DNA from: Kuschelorhynchus macadamiae
Lineage: Eukaryota > Arthropoda > Insecta > Coleoptera > Curculionidae
NCBI GenBank assembly: GCA_030620095.1
Contig: JAUTXW010001609.1
Span: forward strand, 1 to 64,000
Reading direction: 5' to 3'
Length of the DNA: 64,000 nt
In this document: one piece after another, positions 22,493 to 35,089 of the stretch
How positions within the stretch are numbered: position 1 is the stretch's first letter
How the letters are laid out: each line of letters opens with the position of its first letter
Notes under the pieces: generated by a model
The model's input: the letters and a program-made list of their open reading frames with translations, nothing else
Databases searched by the model: none
What the model was told of the DNA's origin: nothing
Program-made: the position numbers and the translations under genes

Positions 22493-23168
22493 TTACACTT
22501 CCCCGAGCAACTCTAAGTCCTCAATGAGTCTTATTATTGCCTTTAAGGAGGATGCCGGGCATTCACATAGCACTTGTCTGGCTGTCCTCCATACATAGGC
22601 GGCACTCGGATTCATTTTCAAGCCCCATCCTGTGCATGTGATGTCTTAGACCACAATGGCCAGTGTATAGCCCTACTGCTGTTTTGAACTTAATTCTGTT
22701 CATATTTAACGGACTTTCTGTTATCCTCTTCTTCATAGGAAGGGGGATAAATGCCTTTGCATGGGATAGGCCTGGCAGTCCAAGCCAATAGAGATTAGCT
22801 TTTTCCTCAACCAGGTCTAAAATTGTGCGCTTGGTCGTTTCGTGGGATACTCCTAAAGCTGGTTCAGGTCCCACGAATCTCGTCTCTGCCCCTTTCTTTG
22901 CTAGAAGGTTCGCAGACTCATTTGCCTCCAAACCTGCATGTCCTGGTAGCCAGATAAGAGCGATTTTATTGTCACTCCCCAGGCCAGCAAGTGCCTTTTG
23001 GCAGTTTGTGACTGTTTTGGATGTACACTGACTCGCTCCAAGTGCTTTAAGGGCCGCTTGACTATCCGAGAATATTTTTATCGTTTTATGTGTGGTTTGT
23101 TGATACTGCAACATTCTAACACACAATTTGATAGCATGGACTTCTGCTTGGAATATTGAGGTGCACCA
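22493..23168 (-). pseudogene. non-LTR retrotransposon ORF2 C-terminus (RNase H and zinc knuckle)
   Basis: The minus-strand frame opens at ~23165 with SIFQAEVHAIKLCVRM (RNase H Glu), then IKIFSDSQAALKAL (Asp), LIWLPGHAGLEANESANLLA (His), FVGPEPALGVS, and the end domain GLYTGHCGLRHHMHRMG with CRLCMEDSQTS. A one-base frameshift near 22575 shifts to LCECPASS and EDLELLGEV, ending at the stop 22493-22495. This is the C-terminal half of a Jockey/R1/I-group pol, where RNase H removes RNA during target-primed reverse transcription. The last catalytic Asp of the GNExADxLA box is replaced by Asn (NESANLLA). It is 5' truncated just upstream of 23168, typical for LINE insertions. Confidence 0.9.
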
Positions 23169-23169
23169 C

Positions 23170-24360
23170 TTACACCATTGTAGTTACGCCACGGTCAAAC
23201 TTACAAAATCTAGGTATGCCAAAGAAATGTTTCTCTTCAGAACCAGAAAGACCTGTTCTCCTAAGAACTAAATTGAATTCTCCGTAAGGTGTAAATAGTC
23301 TAAGTGCAATTCAGTACGAAAATTGAATTTGAAATTTAAGAACTATTCTTAAAATTCTTACTTCTAATAAATATTTATCCGAGAGATGTGACCCTAGCAA
23401 ATATTACGAGGTATAAAACCAAGCGGCAATCTATAAAAAGCTTCTCCAAGAAGTAAATTCAAAAGCATTCCTGCTTAGTTTATATTTGGGAAATATCTTT
23501 AGAACATAGACCACGTGACAACTTTTTTCATATTTACTCTGGAATATGTTGTCTCATAAATCAGGAAAACTCCTTATATTCCCTTATAGAATTGACAATA
23601 TCCATTAACCTAACAAAACCTTCTTTTTCATATCAAGAAAATTAACACAAAAAAAATGTACGTTTAAAAATATAGAAAAGAAACAAGTGGCCAACCAAGA
23701 GATTTTGAAGGTTTCAGAAAGTTATATAGCATTTTAAGATTTTTTTTATTTAAAACTCCTTCAATTTCTTTACAATAAGACATCCGTTAAGTTATCAGGC
23801 TATACTTAACAGTTAATTTTTACATGTTTTTTTTATAAGAAAATTCTGCTTTCAAAAGCTATTGATTGATTCCTTTAACTGTAATGAGGCTGGAAATGTA
23901 GTATTTGCTTAGTTACTCTTGACCTTTTTAAAACATATTAAAGTGATTGGGCTTTAATGTTAGCAAAGATGAAAGACGTATCTTTTCAATTTAGCATAGT
24001 GACTCATGTAATAAATCTGTGACATTAGTAACGCTAATAAAGTCCTCTTCCTTCAGCGCTATCTTCAATGAACCTGCAGACAAGGTTATCTTTCGCTGAG
24101 CCTGTGACGCGCAAACGAAAAGGTCACTTGGGTTAGAATGAGTCACAATTAGCTAAAGATGCCGCCGGGATGAAGAGTAGACATATCATTACTTATTTAA
24201 ATAATATGTTCTGATGGAAATGTTGCTGGTGCTTGTTGATCACATTAAAGAGATAAACTAAATGCATACATATGCACTTTCAAGTTCTTAATGTCGAGAT
24301 ATTGTAAACATGTAAAGATTATTGCTAAATATTTTTTTTAATCTGGTAAAAAAACTAAGT
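23170..24360. other. AT-rich spacer, nothing recognised
   Basis: No ORF, RNA gene or repeat recognised. Confidence 0.4.
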
Positions 24361-24384
24361 ACACTATTTTTTTTTCATCATTAT

Positions 24385-24956
24385 AGTATATAAACTTCCT
24401 TAAAAAATTAACGCAACACCAAAAATTAACCAAAAGTTTAAAATAAATGTTTGTCAAAACCACTCGTGCGATTCGGAAAATTTTTTTTGTGATTGATAGA
24501 TTGTCTCTTCCAGAACGTTAATATACTAACTGTATTCTCATAGAAATCTCTTTTTTTTAAATACCGGAGGTAACAATTATAGTGTGTCTTCTTTTCATAC
24601 AATTTATAACAGTAGAGTTCAACAGTTACATTTTCAAGTCAGAATCGCCTTATTTTTTTACAATTTTATTTTTTATTTACTCCATTACCTTGCCTATTAC
24701 ACGAGATATACCATTTTATAACATAACATGATTTTATTGAAAATTAGTATCCAAATTTAACAACAAGAAATAAAAGAAAATGCAAAGAAACAAGTTAAAC
24801 GAAAGTGTCAGTAGCGAGTATTTTCGCCACTCGCACGAATAACTTCTTGGCAACGACGGCCCATACTTGAAATACGAGACGTTATGTCATTTTGGTCCAG
24901 GTTTTCCCAAATTTGATTCAGTTTCTGCCATACGTGTCCAAGTTACATTCAAATTA
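24385..24956 (-). pseudogene. Tc1-like transposase C-terminal remnant with 3' flank
   Basis: Minus-strand translation from ~24955 gives LGHVWQKLNQIWENLDQNDI, then ISSMGRRCQEVIRASGENTR and Y followed by a stop near 24810. This matches the last ~50 residues of Tc1 transposases (HVWDxL ... SMxRRCQAVIxAxGGHTRY). The upstream catalytic domain is missing because the sequence at 24957 switches to the 3' end of a LINE. The AT-rich flank to ~24385, with TTAACGCAACACC, probably holds one Tc1 end, but I could not confirm a terminal repeat. Confidence 0.8.
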
Positions 24957-26522
24957 AAAACATTTATTATAAATTTTGGAGTATTTACAATGGAATTACA
25001 AAGTTTTTACTTAAAAAATTAATAGCACCTGAACTATAAGCTCGTATTGTGCGTTTATTTATATTTAGATATCATAACCCAATTTAACATAATATTGCTC
25101 CATGTGCTTGACTAAATTGTACAAAACTATAAACATTATTCTTATAGCTTACAAAAGGGATATTTGAATACCAGTTTTTCCGTAAATATAATTAAATATT
25201 TAAATATAAGTAGATCGTTAAGAAGACAATTTTTTATGGTTTTTCTAAATTTATGCCGGCTTTTAATATTTTCATAACATGCGGGAATTTTGTTGTAATA
25301 ATATGGGTCAAAATAATCAAAGAATTTTACTTGTTGATTCTTACTGGACAACGTAATACGGACTATTCACTACAGTACGTATTATATGATTATAGTTAGG
25401 AATAACATACACATTAATATTTTGTTTTACATAGGTTACACATTCAAGAATATACAAATTTTCTAAATTTAATATGTTTACTCCTCTAAGGTTGCTCGGA
25501 TATAATGTATGTTTTTCGGATAAGTTATAAACAGTTTAGAGAAACATCATATGTCCCACCCCATACAACAATGGCGTATCTAAGTAAGGATTCTACTAGC
25601 GTAATGTACATTGTTTTCAAAATGTCCCTTGCTAAGGCTTCCCATAATTGTTAAAATATGTGCAGTAATTTTCTAATTTTATCCGTAATATAAAATGCGT
25701 GGTCTCGCCACTTTAGGTGCTAGTCCACAATAACACTCAAATATTTAATTTTATCAGTACTACATATTTTGAAACCTATAGTATTCAACGGAATTTGTGT
25801 AAAGCTTGGTAGATGATTACTTAATAAGAAAAATGCAATATATTTTGTTTTAGAGATATTCAGAGATAGTAAATTATAATCTAGCCATTGTTTTATTGTT
25901 GTTATACCATCATCCACCAAACCTTTGACTTCCTGCCATGAAGTTCCGCAACATAAAATAGCAGTGTCATCTGCATAGGAAACCATTTGTCCTGGAGTAT
26001 TTATGGAACAAAGATCGTTAATAAAAACTAATAGTAAAAGCGGAGCCAAAATAGTACCTTGAGGAAGACCCACAGTCACTTTTGCTTTTTCAATTAACTT
26101 GTGATGATTTTTATATATTGTTCTCTATCACTGAGGTAACTGACAAAGACATTTAACACTGTGCCTCTAATCCCTGTGCGTTCTAAGTTATCAATAAAAT
26201 TATTATGAGGCATAGTGTCGAACGCCTTTGCCAGGTCCAAAAAGACAGTAATGCATTTCGTATTTTCATGTAAGTGGTTACTGATTTTTGATGTTAAAGA
26301 GTAGATAGCATCAGTTGTGGAGAGAGATGGTCTAAATCCGAACTGATTGTTTGAAAGGTCTCTATATTTTGTAAAAAACCTCTCAAGTCTTTTCTTTAGT
26401 GCCATTTCAAAGATTTTTGAAATGTTACTTATGACAGATATTGGCCGATAGTTTGATGGATCAGATTCAGAGCCGGCGTTCTTCTAGATTGGGGTAACAA
26501 TGGATATCTTGAACTATCTGGG
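24957..26522 (-). pseudogene. CR1/Jockey-like LINE: RT to 3' end
   Basis: Minus-strand domains in order: IYKNAGSESDPSNYRPISVI-like start (26520-26410), NNQFGFRPSLSTTDAI, TVFLDLAKAFDTMPHNN (motif A), then after a frameshift near 26090 GLPQGTILAPLLLLVFINDL (motif B), SYADDTAILCCG (motif C) and LSLNISKTKYIAF (motif D). The thumb and C-terminal part (25720-25142) is full of stops but ends with YNKIPACYENIKSRHKFRKT. A polyadenylation-like AATAAA lies near 24972 on the minus strand. Upstream of 26522 the endonuclease is missing. The 3' end abuts the Tc1-like remnant, so the LINE inserted into it or replaced its catalytic half. Confidence 0.85.
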
Positions 26523-26661
26523 GATCGTAGATCATAGATTTTTGTATTTTAATATTATCTAGCTATAATCATTGTAATAGTTGTTTTTAAATTTTTACTG
26601 TAAATTTTAATTTGCCACTGCTTTGTCAATAAGATTTCTTTTTCATTCTTTGACAATAAAG

Positions 26662-28034
<1,373 letters not shown>

Positions 28035-28040
28035 AATATC

Positions 28041-29440
28041 TACAGGTTGATCCATTAAGAATATTCCATTACTCGGTAACCGTTGATCACACAATTATGC
28101 GAAAAATTTATTTATAGGTAAATTGGATTACAGAAATGATTGGACATTATTCTCAAGTTCGAAAAATGGCCGCTAGGGGGTGTAACAGCAACTCAAACAT
28201 GGAAATTCCCATTGTCTCTTGAATTTTCTAAATTAAGGTATGTCGAAAATATAAGCATCGTATTCTTCAGGCAATTATGCAACTTTTTGTTATGTATCAT
28301 TTTTTTTATTTTCATTAATAAAGTGGTGGGGGAAGGTCAAGTTTTTTTCTTTCAAACGTTTATATCTCTGTTTTGGATGAATCGATTACATGAACTTGGT
28401 GTGCCAAAAAAAAAATCGATTTTATTTGCTCTTCACGTAGAGCTATTAACTGTACGGTAATGATTCTATTAGTGATCTCTAGATAACGCTTTTTTGTAAT
28501 TCTTCAAATAATACGGATTTTTCAAAAAAGTCAAATGGTATGATATGACTTTTTTGTCATAATTAAATTTGAGTTTATAAAAGGTATCGAATAGAGAAAT
28601 AAACAATCCGGGTCCGTATTTAAATTAAAGAAGTTGTTGATGGTCGCCCGAATACGAAACGTCGGATTGAAAAACTATAATGTGAAAATTATCTTGATCT
28701 GTCATTTTAACGAAACTTACAATTATAGAAAAGCGATAAAAGTTATTTTTTGAGTTATTTTTAGTTTTTCCAAAATTGTAGGCTTAGTTGAAATGACGGA
28801 TGAAAATAATTTTCACTTCATTTTTGTCACTTGTTCTCCTCTACAAAGTGGTTAGGTTAGTTTTTAAATCTAACTTTTCGGATTCAGGCAACAATCATTA
28901 ACTTTTTGTAATCTAAATATGGTCCTAGATTTTTTATTGCACTATTCGATACATTTTATAGCCTTAAATTAAATTATGATAAAAAAGCCATATCATACCA
29001 TTTGATTTTTTTAGAAAATCCGTATTATTTGAAGAAATAGGAAAAAACGCCGTCTAGTAACCACTAATACAATAATTACCGTAGAGTTGAAAGCTCTACG
29101 TGAAGAGCAAAAAACGCACGCAGAGACATAAACGTTTCAAAGAAATAAAGGTTGACCTTCCCCACCACTTTATTATTGAAAATAGAAAAAAAAGAGTCGA
29201 TAACAAAAAGTTGCATAATTGACTGAAGAATACAATGCCTATTTTTCGATAAACCTTAACTAGGAAAATTCGAGAGAAAATCGGCATTTTTATTTTTAAG
29301 TTGTTGTTACGCCCATTACTGGCCACTTCTCGAACTTGAGAATAATTTTCAGTAATTTCTCTTAACCAATTTTCCTATAACTGTGTGATCAGCGGTTACC
29401 GAGTTATGGCCGGAGACCATTCTTAATGGTTCACCCTGTA
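28041..29440. mobile_element. 1.4-kb element with ~650-bp inverted arms
   Basis: The left end TACAGGTTGATCCATTAAGA is mirrored by the right end, which reads TACAGGGTGAACCATTAAGA on the minus strand. Pairing continues through CTCGGTAACC, GATCACACA, TTCTCAAGTTCGA, TTATGCAACTTTTTGTTAT, AATAAAGTGGTGGGG, CTCTTCACGTAGAGCT and AATAATACGGATTTT, up to GTGAAAATTAT/TGTCATTT near 28710 and 28788. Arms therefore span about 650 bases each with a loop under 100 bases. The arms have diverged more than those of the 1-781 palindrome. The short ORFs 28140-28460 and 29096-29326 are mirror images from the two arms without a known domain, so I do not call them genes. It is a foldback or long-TIR non-autonomous transposon. 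Confidence 0.85.
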
Positions 29441-29599
29441 TACATATTGCTAATTTTAAAAATTTTTAAGTGTTTTGTCTTCATTCCCATATAGTCCAAA
29501 AGTATTAAAATTGTAATCGGAATAAAAATAAATCGGTCTTCTAACCCTTTATATTTTGCCCCTGTTTGTGATTCAGCTAAATATGTAGCCATACTAAGG

Positions 29600-29700
29600 A
29601 TGGGTTTTTTTTCCGATATCGTTCTAATAACTATTGATCATTTTCGATAGTTATCGATATATCGTCAACTATCGATAGTTATTGATAGATATCAGAAGGT
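29600..29700. repeat. TATCGATA-rich segment
   Basis: Overlapping TATCGATA, ATCGATAG and CGATAGTTAT words fill this segment. The same words recur at 30930-31000 and 31433-31600. They resemble the DREF/BEAF binding word known from Drosophila, but here they look like a low-complexity repeat. Confidence 0.6.
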
Positions 29701-29709
29701 CAAAGATAG

Positions 29710-30378
29710 ACAGAAGGATTTGTGATGGCAATACAGGACCAAGTTATTAACACACTGAATTACACGAAATTCATCATCAAAGACCGGCCCGTTGAATCCG
29801 ATAAGTGTCGAAAATGTAGCAAGAGATCAGAGACTATACATCATATAACATCTGGCTGCACTTACCTATCAACCACGGATTACCTCCAGCGACATAACCA
29901 GGTGTGTACCATCATACTCCAGAAGCTTGCCAATAAATACGGGCTCCTGGATACCTTTGTGCCCTATTACAAATACCAACCAAGTTCAGTGCTTGTAAAT
30001 AATACCTTTAAACTGTACTACGACCGGGCAATTATCACCGACAAACGGTTGACGAATAATCGGCCTGATGTGGTCCTGTTAAATAAGGAAACAAAGACAG
30101 CATATTTGGTAGATGTTGCTCTATCCAACAATAACAACGTGTTGGATAGATATCAAGAGAAAAAGGCCAAATATGCAGAGCTGGCGATAGAGATACAGCA
30201 GATGTGGCAGAAGGTTCAAGGGTAACCGATCATCGTATCATCAACTGGACTAGTTCCAAAAACAGAACAGAACCTAAAAATCATATGAGTGCATACTAAC
30301 ATCTTCATCGACATACAGAAGGCAGTCCTGCTCACTACTTGCCACATAGTGAGAAAATTCTTACGGGACAATACATAG
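29710..30378 (+). pseudogene. R2-superfamily LINE, C-terminal CCHC and REL-endonuclease fragment
   Basis: Plus-strand translation gives EGFVMAIQDQVINTLNYTKF, the zinc motif CRKCSKRSETIHHITSGC (C-x2-C-x7-H-x4-C pattern), KLYYDRAIITDK, NRPDVVLLNKETKTAYLVDV and KYAELAIEIQQMW. RPD-x12-D is the core of the restriction-like endonuclease that nicks the target in R2/R4/Dong-type LINEs. A frameshift near 30222 continues as IIVSSTGLVP, then after one in-frame TGA as IDIQKAVLLTTCHIVRKFL, ending at TAG 30376-30378. The RT upstream is missing, so it is a 5'-truncated copy. An AAT-rich tail follows near 30470-30505. The first 167 codons (29722-30222) are intact. Confidence 0.85.
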
Positions 30379-31040
30379 AACTAATAGAAATCGGCACACT
30401 CCTTTTGATGCTTGCATCCGGGGTGGGCTTGGAATCCAACATTTGTTGAGAAATTGATTGTCAATTTGGATAATAATAATAATATTAATAATAATTATTA
30501 TGATAATAAATACGATAAATAGCTCTCTAAATGTTTTAAGACATTATATTGTAGGTATAATTAATATTGATGACTCCTAAAATTTGTCTTGCATGGTCTC
30601 AACACTGTCAACATATAATATTTTGAAAAGATTCATAATAATCATTCAATTATTAACTCCTCGAGAATATCCAAAAACTACATACACACTCGCTTATTCT
30701 AGGGTTAAAAAACATCGAAAAGCCTTATATTTTTCAAAAAGTTTTACGATCACAAATATCACAATACTACCCCATATAATAGCGCATGTTTGTGTTAATA
30801 TGTTACGTTGACTGTTACTGTTATACGAGGAAATGTACCATGCAACAAACCATCCACTTTAAAATGTCTTTTACCTGACTGATCCCGCACCGAAAATAAC
30901 ATATTTCGTATCTAAGAATGAACATTTTATCGATATTTATCCAGAGGTTATCGAATAACAATAGGTAAATAAAAATTATAGGTATATCGATAGTTATTCG
31001 ATAAGGATCGCTAGGTACCTGAGAATTAATATAATTAAAA
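30379..31040. other. LINE 3' flank, AAT-rich tail, then spacer
   Basis: 30470-30510 is an irregular AAT/AATAAT run, probably the LINE tail. 30520-30930 shows nothing recognisable; 30930-31000 contains TATCGATA-type words. Confidence 0.5.
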
Positions 31041-31044
31041 GGTG

Positions 31045-31434
31045 ACATATTTATAAATTTGGGGATCTTTTCTGCTCGCTATTTTATTTTAAAACTATAA
31101 CATGAAAGTGAAAAACTTTTTTTTGCTCGCTGAAATATTTGCGGGGGTCTTAAAATTATTTCACGAAAGTGAGGACTTTTTTTTTGGTCCCTGATGTATT
31201 TCCTCCCTAGGAATGTCTCCTTTAACAGCTTTTATCGCAACATATTTATAAATTTGGGGATTTTTCTACTCGCTGATTTATTTTAAAAGTATAACGTGAA
31301 AGCGAAAAAACTTTTTCTTGCTCGCTGAAATATTTGCGGGGGTCTTATAATTTTTTACACGAAAGTGAGGACTTTTTTTTGCTCTCTGATATAATTCCTC
31401 CCTGGGAATGTCTCCTTTAACGGCTTTTATCGCA
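31045..31434 (+). repeat. 195-bp tandem direct duplication
   Basis: Unit 1 starts ACATATTTATAAATTTGGGG at 31045 and unit 2 starts with the same bases at 31240. Both contain TTGCTCGCTGAAATATTTGC, ACGAAAGTGAGGACTTTTTT and TCTCCTTTAACGGCTTTTAT-like words, with about 90% identity by eye. TATCGATA-rich DNA lies on both sides. Confidence 0.9.
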
Positions 31435-31605
31435 ACTATCGATAGGTAGCAATAAATATAGATAACTTTTTATCGATTTTTTACCTATCCACTATCGATA
31501 AGATCATTCGTATCTATCCATATGTTGATAATTATCCATATATTGACTAATATCGATAAATAACATTTATCGATAGATTATTTGCTATCGCTCTTCGATA
31601 GAAAT
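31433..31605. repeat. TATCGATA-rich segment
   Basis: Many overlapping ATCGATA/TATCGAT words (for example ACTATCGATAGG, TTTATCGATTTTT, CACTATCGATAAG). Its right edge TCGATAGAAATCAGAAGG resembles GATAGATATCAGAAGG at 29682, on the other side of the LINE fragment. Confidence 0.6.
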
Positions 31606-31879
31606 CAGAAGGAGTGAATCTGCAGGTAGCGTCTACAAACATATAAATTCACCATATAAAAATGTATTGAATCAAAGATAAGAATACATTTGTTTCCATT
31701 TTTTTGCTTGACTAGCGGTTTTCAAGGTTCATTATTCATATTATTATATTCGTTAAAAGGAATGTTTGGCGCTTGTATATCATAATTTTTTTATGGTTTT
31801 TTTGTTATAATCATATTTAATATACATACTAAAATATAATAATAAAAAATAAATAAATCTTAAAAGTAAAACAAAACAT

Positions 31880-31995
31880 TTTCAGAGAAAGTCAATTCAT
31901 TTGGTCATACCCCCTTTACTCTGGGCTGTGCTCCCCTCTTAGTTTTGGCTGTGCCCTCCCCTTATTCTTGGTCTGGTTACGCTCTGTTTTTTATC
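31880..31995 (+). repeat. dispersed repeat, copy 1
   Basis: GAGAAAGTCAATTCATTTG, CCCCTCTTAGTTTTG and CTTATTCTTGG occur in the same order at 33838-33965. The unit is C- and T-rich and non-coding. Confidence 0.75.
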
Positions 31996-32170
31996 CTATA
32001 AATGCCAATGCCTATGTGAATAAATCTACGTCAAGTTATCTAGCCCAAGGATCTTGAGAAATTCGTTAATAGAAGTTCATTGAGAATAAAGGATCCAATT
32101 CTTTCCTTCAGGTTTGATGGAATATTATGTAAGACCAATTATTTTGGCTGAGTTCGCTACAAACTACCAA

Positions 32171-33118
32171 TTTTTACTTTCCTCGTAAACAGGAAGTATT
32201 ATAATTGTGAAAAAATTACAGATCTTTGCGTCATAAAACTACTTACCCAGTTGACCTTAAATTATAATTAAAAATTGTGTGGGGTTGCCCTGGAAACATT
32301 TTGCTAAAAATCCAATATGGCGAAACAAAAAATGAAAAGTGAAAAGTTAAAAAAACTACTACTAGAAATTAAACTTTCAATTTACCTCAAATTTTGCACA
32401 AAAATCAGGTATTAGTAGGAATCAACTGGTAAAAGTTTGGTACGAGTCGAAGATGGCGAAACAAAATGCCGACATAATAACATATTTAAAAGAATGAGCC
32501 TCAAATACTTACTTATTAAATTGGTTTGAAATTCTGGCCAAGAATTAAGTGGGATATGGGATGAACTGGTAAAATTGTGGCACGAATTCAAGACGGAGGC
32601 GGCGGAACCATATGGCGGCCAAAATGTTTTTCCACGTTTTTGCGTCCCTGGATGCAAAAAAATCCAATTCCGTCGATCTGTCTGTCTGTATGTTCGCGGC
32701 ATAGCTAAAAAACTTACACACCAGATTGAATTCAATCTTGTTAAAAAATTAAAAGTTCTGTGGGAATTACCTAGCAACGTGGTAAAAATTCACTATGGCG
32801 TAGCAATATGGCGAACTAGTGAAATGTAAAAAAAAATTAATTATTCAATTTTTCTCAAATTTTTTCACAAAAATTAAGTGTTACATAGGAATTCAAGATG
32901 GCAGAACAAAATGTCTACCAAATAAAAGAAATCAGCGTAAAAAAGCTCCTTATTCAATTGACTTTTGCACAAAAATTTTATTTGATTTAGGAATAAATTA
33001 GTACGAATTTAAAATGTCGGAACAACAAAAGTGTGCCATAGATAGAAACTGGCAAACTAAATAACTATGTGCGGAACTAAATTGGGTCGCGCTTCACTAT
33101 TCCTAATAAAACACTTGA
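32171..33118 (+). mobile_element. TTACTTCCCTCG element, plus-strand copy
   Basis: Starts TTTTTACTTTCCTCGTAAAC, carries the TTCCGTCGATCTGTCTGTCT segment and five GAATnnAAnATGGCG...AAATGNCGnCC motifs near 32310, 32440, 32590, 32800 and 32890. It ends with AACTAAATTGGGTCGCGCTT at ~33073 like the copy at 4815. The overlapping short ORFs at 32412-33001 on both strands run through repeat motifs and are not genes. Confidence 0.7.
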
Positions 33119-33119
33119 A

Positions 33120-33830
33120 ATTTGAATTCATCGACATCGTGCGGTGAAGTGAATTTTTCTATTTTGAGAAATATCACACCACTATATGGCTTCTAAAACC
33201 TAGTTCGCCAGACGTATATATAACATGTTAGATTGTTAAATTAAAACGATTTAAACGATGATAATAATATTAATTGCTAAACTATGGTGGCATCTCCTAT
33301 AAAGTCAGATTAAGTGCCTACTGTATAACTACCATTATACGCTATACTCATGCAATATAAGTAAAATAAGTTATTTGTAGTTTTCGTTTTTCAACCGCCT
33401 TGCTGTTTTATTAGCATAACAGCGAGCTTATAATGAAAACTGTAAGCGTTTCTCTTGCAGAAATGCCACGATCGCTTCCCCAAGAATGTCTGCCTGTAAT
33501 AACTAAAGTAAAATATTAGATCGGACAGGCTTAAAGTATGGGAATTATTTAAAAAATCAAAACGGTGTTGTGACAAGCAGGTGATTGTTATTGGTAACGG
33601 AAATTCTATTTTACGAGTTTAATCCGACCAGTTTATAGGACGAAGGTATTCGTATTTTACAATTTTGGCATATTAATTTCAACTGAATATAAGATCTGTG
33701 GGAAATTAGCGTCATTCCCTTACGTCATTTTTTTCTTTTCGCAGATTTAACGATACAAATGCATTTTACAGAAATCTGAGCCGCGAGAACGCAAGGTTTA
33801 GTCAAATATAATATGTATATGTATAAAGCA
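33120..33830. other. AT-rich spacer, nothing recognised
   Basis: No ORF with a recognised domain and no repeat recognised. Confidence 0.4.
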
Positions 33831-33837
33831 AAATCAT

Positions 33838-33965
33838 TTTTTTCGGAGAAAGTCAATTCATTTGATCGTGTCCCCTTTCCCCTTGGCTGTGCCCCCACCC
33901 CTCTTAGTTTTGACTATACCCTCTCCTTATTCTTGGCCGGGTTATGCTACTGTTTTGTTTTTCTT
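33838..33965 (+). repeat. dispersed repeat, copy 2
   Basis: Second copy of the unit at 31880-31995, about 85% identical by eye, 2 kb downstream in the same orientation. The 64-codon ORF 33813-34007 overlaps it and is not a gene. Confidence 0.75.
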
Positions 33966-33969
33966 TTTC

Positions 33970-35085
33970 TAGATTTAACGATACACAAGCATTTTACAAA
34001 AATCTGAGTCGCAAGAACTCAAGCCCTAGTCAAATATAACAAAAGATTTTTATGTGAATATATAGCTTCAAAATCATCAACATTTTTTTTTTCAAAAGGA
34101 AATTTTTAGATTTCACCCTTAAAATATTAGCTTACATTATTGATTACATAACTGCTAAAGTATGGTTAAATAAATAAGAACAAAAGAGCATTTAAAATTT
34201 TAAGGTAAGTATTAGATTACCTTAAAATACGAAATAAGGCAATATGGCACTTGCGTATTAATTTTGACAATAGTTCCTTACCAGATAAAGGTTTTTGCAA
34301 TTTCTTTGGTCAAAACGCAAAACAATACAAATGCTAAAGTCACTCTTCTCTTACTTGAGCGGACATCATAGTCCCATGATATATATTTTATAGTTATAGT
34401 AATGATGAATAAGTTTGACCGTTCATTGTCAGTACCTTTGCAGATAACTTTGTGTTTATTACCCGACTACGCATGCAAAGATCAGGATTGATTGCTAAAT
34501 ATTTTAAGTATTAAGCAACCTACATCTACTAAGATGGTAGTAGTGCGCTAATTAGTTTAACGTATATATTTTCATAACTTATAGCTATAGGTTACAAACT
34601 AACGCGATTCTGTAAATCAGGTGACCACGCAATTAAAAAACAAGCTGTAACTTTTTTATGGCAAGAGCTACTAATTTCAAATTTTATAGTGGTATATGAT
34701 TGGTCATGAGAAACAGAACATTCATTCTTTTAATGGACCTTCGTGTATATTGTTTTTAATGGACCTTTGTGTATATTGTTTCATTTCAGAAACGTACCGA
34801 AAAATCACTTTCAAACGATATTTTCTCGTTTTATTTTAAAGAACCATCTATAAAACTGATCAAAATCTAAATTTCCAAACAATTTTAAAGATTTTTCATA
34901 CTCATATCAACTATTTTTTGAGATATTTCTATTTAAACTATGCGATTATATTTTAATAATTTATGCTGATAAACGATAAATTATTACATTTTTATCTACG
35001 ATGGCAGTGAAACAAAAAAATCACAGCTGCCATTTCTGTATTAAACTTGTACGTTTCATGGTAGTTAGATGCAGAAGTATTATTA
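33970..35085. other. AT-rich spacer
   Basis: No gene. A short direct duplication, TTTTAATGGACCTT(C/T)GTGTA, occurs at 34728 and 34756. Confidence 0.4.
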
Positions 35086-35089
35086 TTAT

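Noticed and set aside
22825..23031. Plus-strand 68-codon ORF
   Set aside because: It is antisense to the LINE RNase H remnant, which has clear family motifs on the minus strand.
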